A DNA stretch of 64,000 bases from Cyanobacteria bacterium FACHB-471 (GCA_014695345.1 JACJOC010000087.1:1-64000), one strand, 5' to 3'. Shown: positions 45,740 to 55,390, counted from the first letter of the stretch. Notes: generated by a model from the letters alone, not told the origin. Translations and numbers: made by a program.

Positions 45740-48046
45740 ATGCCTGCTACCGCTCCTCCTAAGCGATTGCCTCAAAAGTTAATTCGCGCTCAGTGGCAAC
45801 GGCTGCGAGATTTACCTCTGCCAGAGCCAGAAGACTCAATCCCGCTGCGTGTATTGGTGCAGCTTTTAGTGACGGTTGGCATCATCGCCACAGATGTTGC
45901 CTCGCTGGATGTCGCAAACTGGGCGGGGTTGAGTCTTTGGGCTGTGCCGTTAAGTATTGTTGGCGCAACCTGGAGCTACTATCGTCGTCGCAGTCGCAAC
46001 GTCCCGGTAAAGTTTTGCATTGCGATCGCCATGTTGGTTGCCCTGGCGGCCTTCTTTGTGCAGTTGCTTAATGAGCCAAACGATACCCGGTTGGCGCTGG
46101 CTGAGCTACTGATTCAGCTTCAGGTATTCCACAGCTTTGACTTGCCCAGACGCAAAGATCTGGGCTACTCGATGATGATTGGGCTGATCTTGATTGGGGT
46201 CGGCGGTACGCTCAGCCAAACTCTTGCTTTTGCCCCACTGCTGTTGCTGTTTTTGGCGATCGCTCTTCCAACACTTATTCTCGACTATCGCTCCCGTTTG
46301 GGATTGCAGCCCTCTCGCAGCTTTCGCCGGATTGGAATTGACCTTTCACTCAAGCGTCTCAGTCTATTTTTGCTGGTGACCGTTGCGCTGGGGTTAACAA
46401 TTTTTGCCTTTTTACCGCGTCTTCCAGGCTATCAGCTGCGGACGTTTCCCGTTAGTTCCCTCATCGAATTTGACGGCGAATTTGACACAAGCAACATCAT
46501 TAACCCTGGCTATGTTCGAGGCGGCAATGGAGAAGGTACGGGTGGCGGCACAGGAGAAGGTACTGGACAAGGGCCTGGAGAAATTGATGACAACCTTTAC
46601 TACGGCTTTAACAGTCAAATTAATCAGAACCTGCGTGGGGAGCTAGAGCCTCAAGTTGTAATGCGGGTTCGCTCTCAAGCAGAAGGATTTTGGCGTGTAT
46701 TGGCGTTTGATCGCTACACCGGGCAAGGTTGGGAAATTTCTCGTAACAGCGAAGAGGAGATCGAGACGCTCAGACGACCCGGTTGGTCGTTGCAGTTCTA
46801 CATTCCCTGGTCTGTTGCACCCTGGTTGTCAGTCAACAGTCGCACTCGCGAAGTGATCCAAACTTACACAATCATTTCTGACCTGACGAATCTGGTTCCG
46901 GTGCTGCATGAACCTAGACAGATTTACTTTCCTACCGAAGAGTTGGCGATTGATGCAGAAGGAGGATTGCGATCGCCCGTTCAACTGGTAGAAGGGGTTA
47001 CCTACACCGTAATCTCAGAGGTGCCTTATCGCGATCGCACTTTATTGCAAAAGGCATCCACCGATTATCCCAAAACCATTCGTGACTATTATCTAGAAGT
47101 GCCAGAGGCGATCGCCGACCGAGTTCGCCAACGCACCCAAGAAATTTTGGCAGCAGCCCCTAATCCAGTTACTGCTCCATCTGAGCAAGCTCTTTATCTG
47201 GCTCAATACCTTAAGCAGAACTACACCGTTCAACCAGAGTTGCCGTTTCTAGAAGAAGATGAGGATTTGGTAGAAGCCTTCTTGTTTCGTTACCAGGGTG
47301 GCTACCCAGATCACTTTTCGACTACTTTAACGATGATGCTTCGATCGATTGGCATTCCAGCAAGACTGGCAGCCGGATTTGGTCCAGGAGAATACAACCC
47401 CTTCACTGGGTTTTACGTTATTCGCAACACTGATGCCTATACGGTCACGGAAGTTTTATTTCCAGGTTATGGCTGGTTTGCCTTTGACCCAATTCCCGGA
47501 CATGAAGTGGTGCCGCCTTCGATCGAAGACTATCAAGTGTTTAGTGTTTTGAAGCAGTTTTGGAACTGGGTTGCCGGATGGCTACCCTCCCCAGTCTCAG
47601 GGTTGCTCAATCAACTGTTTGGTTGGATTGCCAGCAGCCTTGGTGGACTGATTCGCTGGGTCGTTTCGCTCTTTTCTAGAGGATGGGTGGGGCTGCTACT
47701 GGGATTGGCAGTAGTCACAGGACTCAGCTTCCTAGGCTGGCTCAGTTGGAGTGGTTGGCGGATGTTGCGCTACCGTTATTGGCTGACTCGGCTTCCGCCA
47801 ATGGAGGCAATCTATCAACAAATGCTGCATTGGTTGGCGATTCAAGGTTTTCGCAAACCATCAACTCAAACTCCACTTGAGTATGCCCGTCAAATTCAAC
47901 CTCACCATTCGCCTAACCATGCCACAGTGATTGAGGAAATTTCGGATGCTTACGTGAGCTGGCGCTATGGAGGGCGATCGCCTAACCTAACGCGATTGCG
48001 TCAGCAACTCAAAAATCTGAGAAGACGGGCACCAAAACGGAAGTAA
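45740..48046 (+). CDS. TgpA-type transglutaminase-like membrane protein without Cys and His
   Basis: The 768-residue protein has N-terminal membrane helices (about 38-230), a Gly-rich loop (260-280), and a transglutaminase-like domain (about 480-590), plus a C-terminal helix and DUF4129-like tail. In active TgpA-type domains the Cys sits in G-x-C-x-H-F; here it is GYPDHF (Pro523). The His in D-A-H-A-W is Tyr (NTDAYTVTEV, 563-572). Only the Asp in AFDPIPG (583) remains. So the domain is probably inactive as a protease or cross-linker and may bind a ligand. It follows patU by 87 bp. Confidence 0.85.
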   Translation: MPATAPPKRLPQKLIRAQWQRLRDLPLPEPEDSIPLRVLVQLLVTVGIIATDVASLDVANWAGLSLWAVPLSIVGATWSYYRRRSRNVPVKFCIAIAMLVALAAFFVQLLNEPNDTRLALAELLIQLQVFHSFDLPRRKDLGYSMMIGLILIGVGGTLSQTLAFAPLLLLFLAIALPTLILDYRSRLGLQPSRSFRRIGIDLSLKRLSLFLLVTVALGLTIFAFLPRLPGYQLRTFPVSSLIEFDGEFDTSNIINPGYVRGGNGEGTGGGTGEGTGQGPGEIDDNLYYGFNSQINQNLRGELEPQVVMRVRSQAEGFWRVLAFDRYTGQGWEISRNSEEEIETLRRPGWSLQFYIPWSVAPWLSVNSRTREVIQTYTIISDLTNLVPVLHEPRQIYFPTEELAIDAEGGLRSPVQLVEGVTYTVISEVPYRDRTLLQKASTDYPKTIRDYYLEVPEAIADRVRQRTQEILAAAPNPVTAPSEQALYLAQYLKQNYTVQPELPFLEEDEDLVEAFLFRYQGGYPDHFSTTLTMMLRSIGIPARLAAGFGPGEYNPFTGFYVIRNTDAYTVTEVLFPGYGWFAFDPIPGHEVVPPSIEDYQVFSVLKQFWNWVAGWLPSPVSGLLNQLFGWIASSLGGLIRWVVSLFSRGWVGLLLGLAVVTGLSFLGWLSWSGWRMLRYRYWLTRLPPMEAIYQQMLHWLAIQGFRKPSTQTPLEYARQIQPHHSPNHATVIEEISDAYVSWRYGGRSPNLTRLRQQLKNLRRRAPKRK

Positions 48047-48063
48047 TTGCTTAAATAACGAGA

Positions 48064-48459
48064 TTAAGGGTCAATTTCCTGTTCTATTGACTGTCTGAGA
48101 TTCATCAAATTGAGGGGCTTAATAAAGTACTGTCGTGCGCCTAGTTCTAGGGCACGTTTTTGCTCTGCCCGAAAGGCAAAAGCTGATATGACAATGACTG
48201 GAATGCGCGAAAACATAGAGCTTGCCTGAAGTTGCTCCAGCAACAGATAGCCGCTGATATCAGGAAGTTTTAGATCCAGCAGAATCAGGTCAGGCTGAAA
48301 ATCTATCACGATTTGTAAGAAATCAAGACCTGTGGCAATACTACTCACTACATAATCATGGTGATCAAGATAGTCCTCCATTAGTTGTCGATTTGCGTCG
48401 TCGTCCTCAACCAATAGAATCCGTTTGCCCTCAGCTTTTGGCATTTGAGGATTTGTCAT
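48064..48459 (-). CDS. Single-domain response regulator
   Basis: The 131-residue receiver has acidic residues in LLVEDDDANR, phospho-acceptor Asp in LILLDLKLPDISGY, Ser in VIVISAFAF and Lys in YFIKPLNL. The pattern fits receiver domains linked to hybrid kinases. No histidine kinase is next to it. Converges on the transglutaminase-like gene. Confidence 0.92.
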   Translation of the reverse strand: MTNPQMPKAEGKRILLVEDDDANRQLMEDYLDHHDYVVSSIATGLDFLQIVIDFQPDLILLDLKLPDISGYLLLEQLQASSMFSRIPVIVISAFAFRAEQKRALELGARQYFIKPLNLMNLRQSIEQEIDP

Positions 48460-48871
48460 CTTATTTGAAATAGGTGATAGCTTTTTCCTTAAGGGGTTTG
48501 TAAGGGGCAGCTTACATTCTCAAAATATTTAGAGAACAGCATTGCAGTTATCTTAAAAGATAGCTCTTAACTTGAAAACAGAATCACCTCTAAATGCTTA
48601 ATTTAAGTAGAACACTCCACTTATTTAACCCTTTATTAACCTTAAAAGTTTAGCTAAAGAAAGTCCGAAAAGTGCAAATATCCCCTGGGAGGGCATAGCA
48701 TTTAGTAGATCGAACTTGAAATAGATAGACTGAGAGTTCTTGTCTGATTGCTATTCACCTTACATACTTATAGGTTGCAAACTAGACTTCTCAAACATCC
48801 TCATCACCTTTAAAAGTCCAGACAGTTCTTGTAGTTCGACATAATAGAAGTTAGCAACTTCCATATCGGTC
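48460..48871. other. Divergent intergenic region with Pho-box-like repeats
   Basis: 412 bp between the response regulator and the exported protein. AT-rich, with the TTAACC repeat pair described below. No small gene seen. Confidence 0.45.
48624..48642 (+). promoter_or_regulatory. Two TTAACC direct repeats with 11-bp period (Pho-box-like)
   Basis: TTTAACCC (48624-48631) and ATTAACCT (48635-48642) are 11 bp apart. Cyanobacterial Pho boxes are direct 8-bp repeats of PyTTAAPyPy(T/A) with 3-bp spacers, bound by SphR/PhoB. Only two of three units are good, and they lie 230 bp before the next gene, so the match is tentative. Confidence 0.3.
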
Positions 48872-49540
48872 ATGATGACTCAATCTAAAGTAGTTTCTAG
48901 GCGAGTAGTTAGGTTTGCGATCGCCCTGCTGACAACCGCAAGTTTGGTTAGTCTATTTGCCCTGATGCCTGCGCCAGAGTTTGCTGCTCAGCAGCGGCAG
49001 TGGTCAGCGCAATGGGGTGGACAACCCGCGATCGCCCAGCAAATTCCTGGTGGGTTACCTGGTGCAACTGAACCCTGGCAGCAGGTTTACCAACTCATCC
49101 CAGAGTTGCCGCTAGAAAATCATTACGTCAATGCCCGCACGGGGGACCCTAGCCCTAACAATACGCTAGTCAGTCGATTGATTCGCTATCACCTCTATAC
49201 CAAGAGCCGTCCACCCAACTATCGGCTTGATTGGAAACTGACAATGGCAGACTACCTGGGCGAAAATGACTGGGTACGAGCAGAACTGTACCCTGGTGGA
49301 GATACTCTAACCGTTAATCCGATGGAGGGTGATGTGGCTGTAATTCGCAGCCTCAATCGCGCTCAGAGAGACGCTTTGGTTAACGCATTGGTAACTATCT
49401 TTAGCAGTGAAGCGAGTACGACGACGGCTCCTGGGCTTCCTGCCGATTCAGAAGAAGTGACCCCGACGCCTTCTAACCCAAGCAACAACCCAACAATTCT
49501 TCAACCTCGTCCGGGAGATGCTCAGCTGTTGCTGCCCTAA
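48872..49540 (+). CDS. Exported hypothetical protein
   Basis: The 222-residue protein has a hydrophobic N-terminal segment (about 12-32) that looks like a signal peptide ending near FAA-QQ. The body (60-170) includes LIRYHLYTKSRPPNYRLDWKLT, which is unknown to me; the tail (175-222) is Pro/Thr/Ser-rich. The start could also be the next Met (48875). It is followed 41 bp later by the DUF1818 gene. Confidence 0.7.
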   Translation: MMTQSKVVSRRVVRFAIALLTTASLVSLFALMPAPEFAAQQRQWSAQWGGQPAIAQQIPGGLPGATEPWQQVYQLIPELPLENHYVNARTGDPSPNNTLVSRLIRYHLYTKSRPPNYRLDWKLTMADYLGENDWVRAELYPGGDTLTVNPMEGDVAVIRSLNRAQRDALVNALVTIFSSEASTTTAPGLPADSEEVTPTPSNPSNNPTILQPRPGDAQLLLP

Positions 49541-49581
49541 CTGACGAGTTGCTTAACACAGATGCGTACAGTGCTATAACG

Positions 49582-49947
49582 ATGGCCCGTCAAGTAAAAA
49601 GTGGCTCTGGCTGGCGGCTAGGCTGGGATGCTGATGCCTCTGAGTTTCGGGGTTTAGTTGGAGGAGATGATTGGGCAATTGAGTTAACTGAGGCAGAGCT
49701 AAATGATTTCTGTCGTCTGGCTGCAAGGTTAGCAGAAGCAGTGAGCCGCATTGCGGAAGAACTGATGGACGAGGAAAAGGTTAGCTGTGAGGTTGAAAGC
49801 GATTTGCTGTGGCTAGAGGCAGAGGGGTACCCTCAAGCTTTTAGTTTGCGTTTAATGTTGCTTTCGGGTCGTCGTGCAGAAGGATACTGGTCAGAGCAGG
49901 CTGTACCTGCACTACTTCAGGCAACTCAGGTCTTAAAAGTCTTTTGA
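49582..49947 (+). CDS. DUF1818 protein
   Basis: About 121 residues from ATG at 49582; an earlier in-frame TTG (49549) is unlikely. The DUF1818 pattern is visible: GSGWRLGWDADASEF-GLVGG-DWAIELTEAE near the start and LLSGRRAEGYWSEQAVPALLQA near the end. This small, cyanobacteria- and plastid-related family is uncharacterised. Confidence 0.88.
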   Translation: MARQVKSGSGWRLGWDADASEFRGLVGGDDWAIELTEAELNDFCRLAARLAEAVSRIAEELMDEEKVSCEVESDLLWLEAEGYPQAFSLRLMLLSGRRAEGYWSEQAVPALLQATQVLKVF

Positions 49948-50004
49948 AACTCTCCCTGAGCGCTGCCCAATGCCCATCATTATGCTATGCTTGTTAAGCG
50001 ACAT

Positions 50005-50078
50005 CGGGGCGTAGCGCAGCTTGGTAGCGCACTACTTTGGGGTAGTAGGGGTCGTGGGTTCAAATCCCGCCGCTCCGA
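50005..50078 (+). tRNA. tRNA-Pro (anticodon GGG)
   Basis: A 74-nt cloverleaf: acceptor CGGGGCG with CGCTCCG and discriminator A, D-arm GCGC-AGCTTGGTA-GCGC, anticodon stem CTACT/AGTAG around TTGGGGT with anticodon GGG at 50039-50041, and T-arm GTGGG TTCAAAT CCCGC. One G-U pair sits in the acceptor stem. It reads CCC and CCU codons. Confidence 0.96.
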
Positions 50079-50082
50079 TCGC

Positions 50083-50116
50083 AAAAGAATCCATCCTATG
50101 GGGTGGATTCTTTTTT
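50083..50116 (+). terminator. Rho-independent terminator after tRNA-Pro
   Basis: A 14-bp stem with one G-T pair (50083-50096 and 50101-50114), 4-nt loop and a T-run to 50116. It also ends the convergent acetyltransferase gene region. Confidence 0.9.
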
Positions 50117-50132
50117 GCGAAATTTTTTCCCT

Positions 50133-51314
50133 CTAAAAGAAATCGCGCAGCCAGGGATGGGAACCTGTAAATAGCTGGGTTGCGGTGGCGATCGCTTCCT
50201 CTGTTGCTTCTAACTGCCCTAAAAACTGTAGCTCGTGCGGCGAAAACAAGCCTGTGTAGAGGGGCGCTAAGCTGCGAATGTCTAACCGCAACTCCCCTTT
50301 GCCCCCTCGGGTGACAGTCCCTTGTTCATTGGCGACTGAGAGAATAAATTTGCCGCTGTTGTCCGGCAGCAATTCATCTTGAACGTCCAGATGCAGTTCA
50401 GCTTCAGCCGTAGGGGGATAACCCCGCTTCTCTAAGGCACTGGTTATATTCACAATCCGCAGCAGCCAGCGGTTAGACTCGTGCAGTTTGGCGGATTGTT
50501 CTGGCAGCAATAGGGTAAGCGGGTCAATGATAGAGCTGCGCCACCGCACTTTTTCAATCTGGGAACGGTGGTTGGCTAAAAACTTCCAGAAGCTGTACCC
50601 GGCCGATGGTGTGAGGACTGCCCAATCTAGCACCACTAGGGTAGCACTGTGGTTGATTTGCTTTTGACTAAAGATGATGTGGCCTTCAGGCTGAGCGGTT
50701 TCTCCAAACAGGTAGGCATAAACTGCTTCTGGGGCATCGGGTTTGAGAATTTCCTCCCAAACGGCAGGATGCCGATCCAGGTTACCGTTGTTTGTCTGGG
50801 ATTGCTGCTGACTAAGCACTTGAAATACTTCAGCAGTTGGAGAATGAATTGGTTGAATGGGTAGCAGCGATCGCTCCTTCACCTGAATGGCTTTAGCCGG
50901 AATTTCCCAGGTGCAAAAGCTGCCACCTTGCTCATAGCCAGCTTTGCGGTAAAGCTGCTGAGCTGCTGGATACAGTGCCGAAAGAGCCGCTCCGTTAACA
51001 TGCAGGTCTTGCAAAGTGTGCTGCATCAGGGCGATCGCTGCACCTGAGCCGCGATACTCCGGGGCAATGCCAACCGCCGCGATGCCAACCATTGGGACTC
51101 GCTGGTTGCCAAACCACTGTCCCATTGGCAGCGTTGCCAGTCCACCTGCTAGTTGCCCTGAAGCTCGCAAAGCGCGAAAGTTTTCTAGCCCAACTCGCTT
51201 GAAGTAAGTCTCACTGCTACCCGGTTGACTACTAAAGCACTGTTCTAAAATTGCTCCTAGCTGCTGAGCATCTTTGGAGTCAGTCAGAGTTCCGTATTCA
51301 AACTGCGATCGCAT
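50133..51314 (-). CDS. Eis-like GNAT acetyltransferase
   Basis: The 393-residue protein has an N-terminal GNAT domain (about 1-140) with acetyl-CoA-binding IAPEYRGSGAAIALM, a second degenerate GNAT domain (about 150-290) and a C-terminal SCP2-like domain (about 295-393) with LRLDIRSLAPLYTG. This three-domain order is that of the Eis family, some of which acetylate aminoglycosides. The terminal Phe resembles Eis, where the C-terminal carboxylate acts in catalysis. Confidence 0.88.
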   Translation of the reverse strand: MRSQFEYGTLTDSKDAQQLGAILEQCFSSQPGSSETYFKRVGLENFRALRASGQLAGGLATLPMGQWFGNQRVPMVGIAAVGIAPEYRGSGAAIALMQHTLQDLHVNGAALSALYPAAQQLYRKAGYEQGGSFCTWEIPAKAIQVKERSLLPIQPIHSPTAEVFQVLSQQQSQTNNGNLDRHPAVWEEILKPDAPEAVYAYLFGETAQPEGHIIFSQKQINHSATLVVLDWAVLTPSAGYSFWKFLANHRSQIEKVRWRSSIIDPLTLLLPEQSAKLHESNRWLLRIVNITSALEKRGYPPTAEAELHLDVQDELLPDNSGKFILSVANEQGTVTRGGKGELRLDIRSLAPLYTGLFSPHELQFLGQLEATEEAIATATQLFTGSHPWLRDFF

Positions 51315-51372
51315 TAGAACGCCTCTTGAGTTCTACAGCCATCCAACTATAGCTGTAGCTACCAAAGCTACC

Positions 51373-51415
51373 AAGAAAAGAGGGAGTAGAGCTTTGTCCT
51401 GCTCCCTCTTTTCTT
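51373..51415 (-). terminator. Hairpin terminator of the M23 peptidase gene
   Basis: A 14-bp perfect stem (51373-51386 and 51402-51415) with a 15-nt loop, lying 8 bp past the stop of the M23 gene. The T-rich side on the minus strand is CTTTTCTT. Confidence 0.75.
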
Positions 51416-51422
51416 TAAGTTC

Positions 51423-53510
51423 TTACTGCTGTGCTCTGGCGACGGTGAGCGCTCCACTGGCTAGAGGGTCAACTGCAACCCAACCATTGGCAGTGAGTTG
51501 TTGCGCCTCAAAGTGTAAGTGTGGGCCGGTGGAGTTACCTGTGCTGCCCACCCAACCAATGACGCTGCCTTGTTCAATCCAGGCTCCAGGTTGTACGGCA
51601 ATGCCAGACAGGTGAGCATAGAGGTTGCGGAGTGCTACGTCCTGATTTTCTAGCACAACGGTTAGACCGTAGCCGCCCATGTAGTCGGCAACTGCAACCC
51701 GACCGGACACAGCAGCAACTACAGGAGTACCTTGCGGTGCGCCCAGGTCAACCCCTGCATGGAAGCGGCGATCGCCCGAAATGGGGTGGATGCGCCAGCC
51801 AAAGGCGGAAGTTAGTGCTGCCGGAATGGGGAGCGGAAACGCCAGCCCGATTCTACTGAATTGCTGACTCACGGCAGTGGTGACGGAATAGCCTGTGAAG
51901 CGCCCTGGTGCAGCCGCACAGTTGATGCTGCCTGTAGATGCGGTCAGCACCGCAAAGGGGTTTTCAGCTTCAGGTTTTTGCCAGTTTGCATACTGCAGAG
52001 GGGTGATCGCATTGACCTTGCCAAACCCTTTATCTACTCCTTCTAAGGGTGAGGACTGTCCCAGGGCGATCGCCCGTGTCGGGTCGGCGATAGACATGCT
52101 AGGAGAAGTAATGTCTGGCAGCGCTGCTGAGTTAGCTTCCAGAACAGGTTCACCATTCAGTGATTCCATCCTTCTAGACGAAATCTCAGTTGAAGGCATT
52201 GGTATAGTCTGCTGGGCTTGCTCAAATTCACTAGCAGACAGATAAGTCTGTCCTAGAAACATGGAGTCAAAAACAGCAGGAATGGTGGTAATGCCGACTT
52301 TATTCAGCAAGTTGTCTAAGGTCGAACCTACGACACGGTCTAGCTTAACCTCACCCCAGCGCTCAGCACTCGGCTTGTGGAGACCTACATCTGCAGATGC
52401 CGTTTCTTCAGACTCAATTTCTTGAGAGAAACTGTTCTCTGTCGAGAGAGCAATGGGTTCTTGAGAAACTTGACCCAGTTGCAGCTTCTCCACCTTAGAA
52501 CTTTGAATCAAGTTGATGGTTTCGTTCGCCGCATTTGAGACGGTGAGCAGCGAAGCAAGCTGCTGGTCAGGTGTAAGGGTGGAGGGAGTAGCAGCAAGCT
52601 TGATTCCGCTCAGGTTGACGACAATTTCCTTTGAGCTGTTTGCTGCTGGAGTCACGGCAGGAACCAGACAGCGATCGCCCTGATACCCAGCCAACCCAGG
52701 AGGCAGGGTCCGAGCGCCAATATTGGAATAGCCCGCAACTGGATAGCTTAAGGGGGCAAGGGCAGTGGGTGCCTGAGCGATCGCAGCTCCTTCCGCTGTT
52801 GCGATCTGTGGCTGCTGAGCCGCTACTGCTTCGATTTCTGCAATTTTGGTCAGGACCTCAGTTTGGATCTCTGTAGGTAGAGCAGGGTGCTGGGCCACCT
52901 GACGCGCCTGGGCAAACTCCCCTACTTCAGCATAGTGAAGTGCTGAGATAACTAAGTTTTGGCGAAATTCTGCCTCGCGTTCGGGTTTATCTTGCTCAAC
53001 GATTGCCTCTAGTTTCCCTGCCAGTTCTTGTCTTGCAGACTCCAGAGCTACAGCGTTGGCGATCGCCTCTGCTTCTGCTGGCTCAGCAATTTGAGTTGGC
53101 CCAGCTTCTTCAGGTACAGAACCAGCATTCGTCTCTGTGTCAGTGCCAGAGTTGGTATTGCTCTGACTGCTGCCCGATTCTGCTGGTGAAGTTTCTCCAA
53201 CAGTACTGTTCTGGTCAGCAGACGGTTCAGCTACAGGAGCTACATCTGCTGCACTTGCTGAAGTCGGTTCAACTCTGATTTCTGTCAAAGCAGGCGGTAC
53301 GACTACTGTCTCTGGCGGTGCAACCACTTCAGGCTGAATCAGCGGTGCAGCATTAGTCTGAACTGTTGAGTCGCTACTTTCTGCAGGTTGAGGGGGAGAA
53401 AAGTTGGCATTTGGGTTAGCCAGAAGGGGTAACGCATAGCTTTCAAGCATCGCAGAGGTTACAACAGCCGTTGTAAGGCACTGCCCGATGGGTCTAAAAA
53501 CTTGCTTCAT
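51423..53510 (-). CDS. M23-family metallopeptidase, exported
   Basis: About 695 residues from the ATG at 53510; an in-frame GTG eight codons earlier gives a longer form. A signal-like segment (about 5-30) is followed by a very long low-complexity region rich in Pro, Ala, Ser, Thr, Gln and Glu (about 30-540). The C-terminal 150 residues are an M23 (LytM) domain: FGWRIHPISGDRRFHAGVD, VVAAVSGRV, HLSG and the zinc-binding GPHLHFE. M23 enzymes cut peptidoglycan cross-links. All zinc ligands appear present, so it is likely active. Confidence 0.9.
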   Translation of the reverse strand: MKQVFRPIGQCLTTAVVTSAMLESYALPLLANPNANFSPPQPAESSDSTVQTNAAPLIQPEVVAPPETVVVPPALTEIRVEPTSASAADVAPVAEPSADQNSTVGETSPAESGSSQSNTNSGTDTETNAGSVPEEAGPTQIAEPAEAEAIANAVALESARQELAGKLEAIVEQDKPEREAEFRQNLVISALHYAEVGEFAQARQVAQHPALPTEIQTEVLTKIAEIEAVAAQQPQIATAEGAAIAQAPTALAPLSYPVAGYSNIGARTLPPGLAGYQGDRCLVPAVTPAANSSKEIVVNLSGIKLAATPSTLTPDQQLASLLTVSNAANETINLIQSSKVEKLQLGQVSQEPIALSTENSFSQEIESEETASADVGLHKPSAERWGEVKLDRVVGSTLDNLLNKVGITTIPAVFDSMFLGQTYLSASEFEQAQQTIPMPSTEISSRRMESLNGEPVLEANSAALPDITSPSMSIADPTRAIALGQSSPLEGVDKGFGKVNAITPLQYANWQKPEAENPFAVLTASTGSINCAAAPGRFTGYSVTTAVSQQFSRIGLAFPLPIPAALTSAFGWRIHPISGDRRFHAGVDLGAPQGTPVVAAVSGRVAVADYMGGYGLTVVLENQDVALRNLYAHLSGIAVQPGAWIEQGSVIGWVGSTGNSTGPHLHFEAQQLTANGWVAVDPLASGALTVARAQQ

Positions 53511-53828
53511 TAAGAACAAAAAGTAACGCCGCACAGCAATACAAGGGGGGTGAGGGTTGCACTTGCTGACTCAAAGCCATTGCTCAAAGTTTCACAAGTC
53601 CTCAGAATGTCATTTCGGGGCTGAATGACCTGAATCCGGTTAATGTCAGCATTCAATTCTGAAAACCGTTGAGCAAAGAATTTGAACCGCAACGCTACCA
53701 TAACTCTTCCGCCACACGATAGAGTTTGAAGTTTGAGTAAAGACGCTACGGTGTAAAGCGATCGCATCGTTCGAACAGCTGTTCAAACAGCTCGCCATTT
53801 CGCTTTTTACCCTGTCTCCTCATCACCT
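53511..53828. other. Divergent region between M23 and GAF genes
   Basis: Just over 300 bp. It should hold two promoters. No clear motif; one HIP1-like site at about 53760. Confidence 0.35.
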
Positions 53829-54377
53829 ATGTCTAGCCCAACTATTCAAACTGACTTACAAGACGTGTGGCTCCCAGATGAGCCAGATGCCGTTTTCTCG
53901 GCTTTGCTACCCGCACTCGGAAAGGTCCTGGAGTGCGATCGCTGCTTTCTCTATCTCCGCAACCCAGAAAGCAAGATGGGCATGGTGCCTTACTGCTGGA
54001 TTCGCAGCGACGAAATTCCCACTGTGCTGGATTCGGATTGGAAAGCTGAGCCAGAGTCTTTACCTGAAGAAGACCCGCTCTTTGCGGCAGCCCTCCGCAC
54101 TGAAGCTTCCGTTTTTGTCGAAGACGTAGAAACTGCTGACCCCAAAGTGGTTAATCTGGCATTTGAGCAGCGAGAATTTGGTCATCGCGCCCTGATTCAC
54201 GCTCACCTTTGCCAGGATGGTCAGCTATGGGGCATTTTGCAGCCTTGCGTGTTTGGGCAGCCGAGAGTGTGGACAGATTTAGACCACACGGTGATCGATC
54301 AGGTTGTACAGAAAATTACGCCTCTGGCAATCGCCTACATCCAAACTGCTGAAACTGAGTCCGAAGCAGGGATTTGA
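53829..54377 (+). CDS. GAF-domain protein
   Basis: The 182-residue protein consists of one GAF domain (about 20-175): ALGKVLECDRCFLYLRNPE near the start, DPLFAAALRTEASVFVEDV in the middle and LIHAHLCQDGQLWGILQPC. A single Cys at the position used by phytochrome-type chromophore lyases cannot be assigned with confidence. Such stand-alone GAF proteins may bind small molecules. Converges on sds with 41 bp between ends. Confidence 0.88.
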   Translation: MSSPTIQTDLQDVWLPDEPDAVFSALLPALGKVLECDRCFLYLRNPESKMGMVPYCWIRSDEIPTVLDSDWKAEPESLPEEDPLFAAALRTEASVFVEDVETADPKVVNLAFEQREFGHRALIHAHLCQDGQLWGILQPCVFGQPRVWTDLDHTVIDQVVQKITPLAIAYIQTAETESEAGI

Positions 54378-54418
54378 TATAGACGTAACGTCCTGTATTG
54401 ACCTAATACAGGATGGAC

Positions 54419-55390
54419 CTAATACAAGCGGCTAAGAACGTAGTCCGCTAGATTAATCAGTGTTTGGCGAGATTCTGAATGAGGCAAGTCACTCAAGTGT
54501 TGAACTGCCGCATGAGCGTGCTGAGCAGCTAATTCGCGAGAACGCTCAATTCCCTGGCTGTCTTTGATTAAGGCGATCGCCTGCTCCAAATCTCCATCCT
54601 GAGCAAACTCTCGCTCAATTAAGGACTCCAGGTAGGGCTTTTCCTCCAAGGCATAGAGAGCAGGTGCAGTTAGATTGCCGCTCTTCAAATCAGACCCAGC
54701 AGGCTTACCCAAAGATTCCATCGAACCCGTGAAATCTAAGATATCATCGACAACCTGAAACGCCAGACCAATATGACGACCATAACTATATAGATGCATT
54801 GCTAGCTCAGCAGACACACCGCTCAACAGCCCCGCTGCTTTCGCGCTATTAGCAATCAGAGAAGCCGTTTTGTAATAGCTTTTCTCTAAATACGCCTCAA
54901 TCGATAGGTTTGCTTCAAAGCAACTCAAGCCTTGGAGAATCTCACCCTCTGCCAAGTCCATGATTACTTCAGACAGCAGTTTCACAACTGCCAAATTATC
55001 CAAATTTGCCAGATACCAGGAAGACTGAGCAAACAGAAAATCTCCTGCAAGTACCGCAACCCGGTTGCCAAAACTACTGTGAACCGTCGGCACACCGCGC
55101 CTTACATCAGACTCATCTACCACATCATCATGTACCAGACTTGCAGTGTGAATCATCTCGGTAATTTCAGCCAACCGACGATGCTTAGGAGAAATATCTT
55201 GTTCGGGCATCGTAGCGCGAGAAATCAGCAGAACGATGGCGGGTCTGAGGCGCTTTCCTCCTGCCCCAAACAGGTGTTCTGCGGCAGCATACAAAATAGG
55301 ATGACGTTCACCAACCAGGTTTTTCAAATTTTCTGTGAGCAGGCGCAGATCCGCTTCAACTGGTGAAAAGAGAGAGGTCGCTGAGGTCAT
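54419..55390 (-). CDS. sds: Solanesyl diphosphate synthase
   Basis: The 323-residue trans-prenyltransferase has the first Asp-rich motif HDDVVDESD (near 92) and the second VVDDILDFTG (near 217), with GGKRLRPAI at 50-58. It makes the C45 tail for plastoquinone. Product length cannot be read exactly, but the gene order sds-murI-amidase is seen in other cyanobacteria and supports the assignment. Confidence 0.9.
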   Translation of the reverse strand: MTSATSLFSPVEADLRLLTENLKNLVGERHPILYAAAEHLFGAGGKRLRPAIVLLISRATMPEQDISPKHRRLAEITEMIHTASLVHDDVVDESDVRRGVPTVHSSFGNRVAVLAGDFLFAQSSWYLANLDNLAVVKLLSEVIMDLAEGEILQGLSCFEANLSIEAYLEKSYYKTASLIANSAKAAGLLSGVSAELAMHLYSYGRHIGLAFQVVDDILDFTGSMESLGKPAGSDLKSGNLTAPALYALEEKPYLESLIEREFAQDGDLEQAIALIKDSQGIERSRELAAQHAHAAVQHLSDLPHSESRQTLINLADYVLSRLY

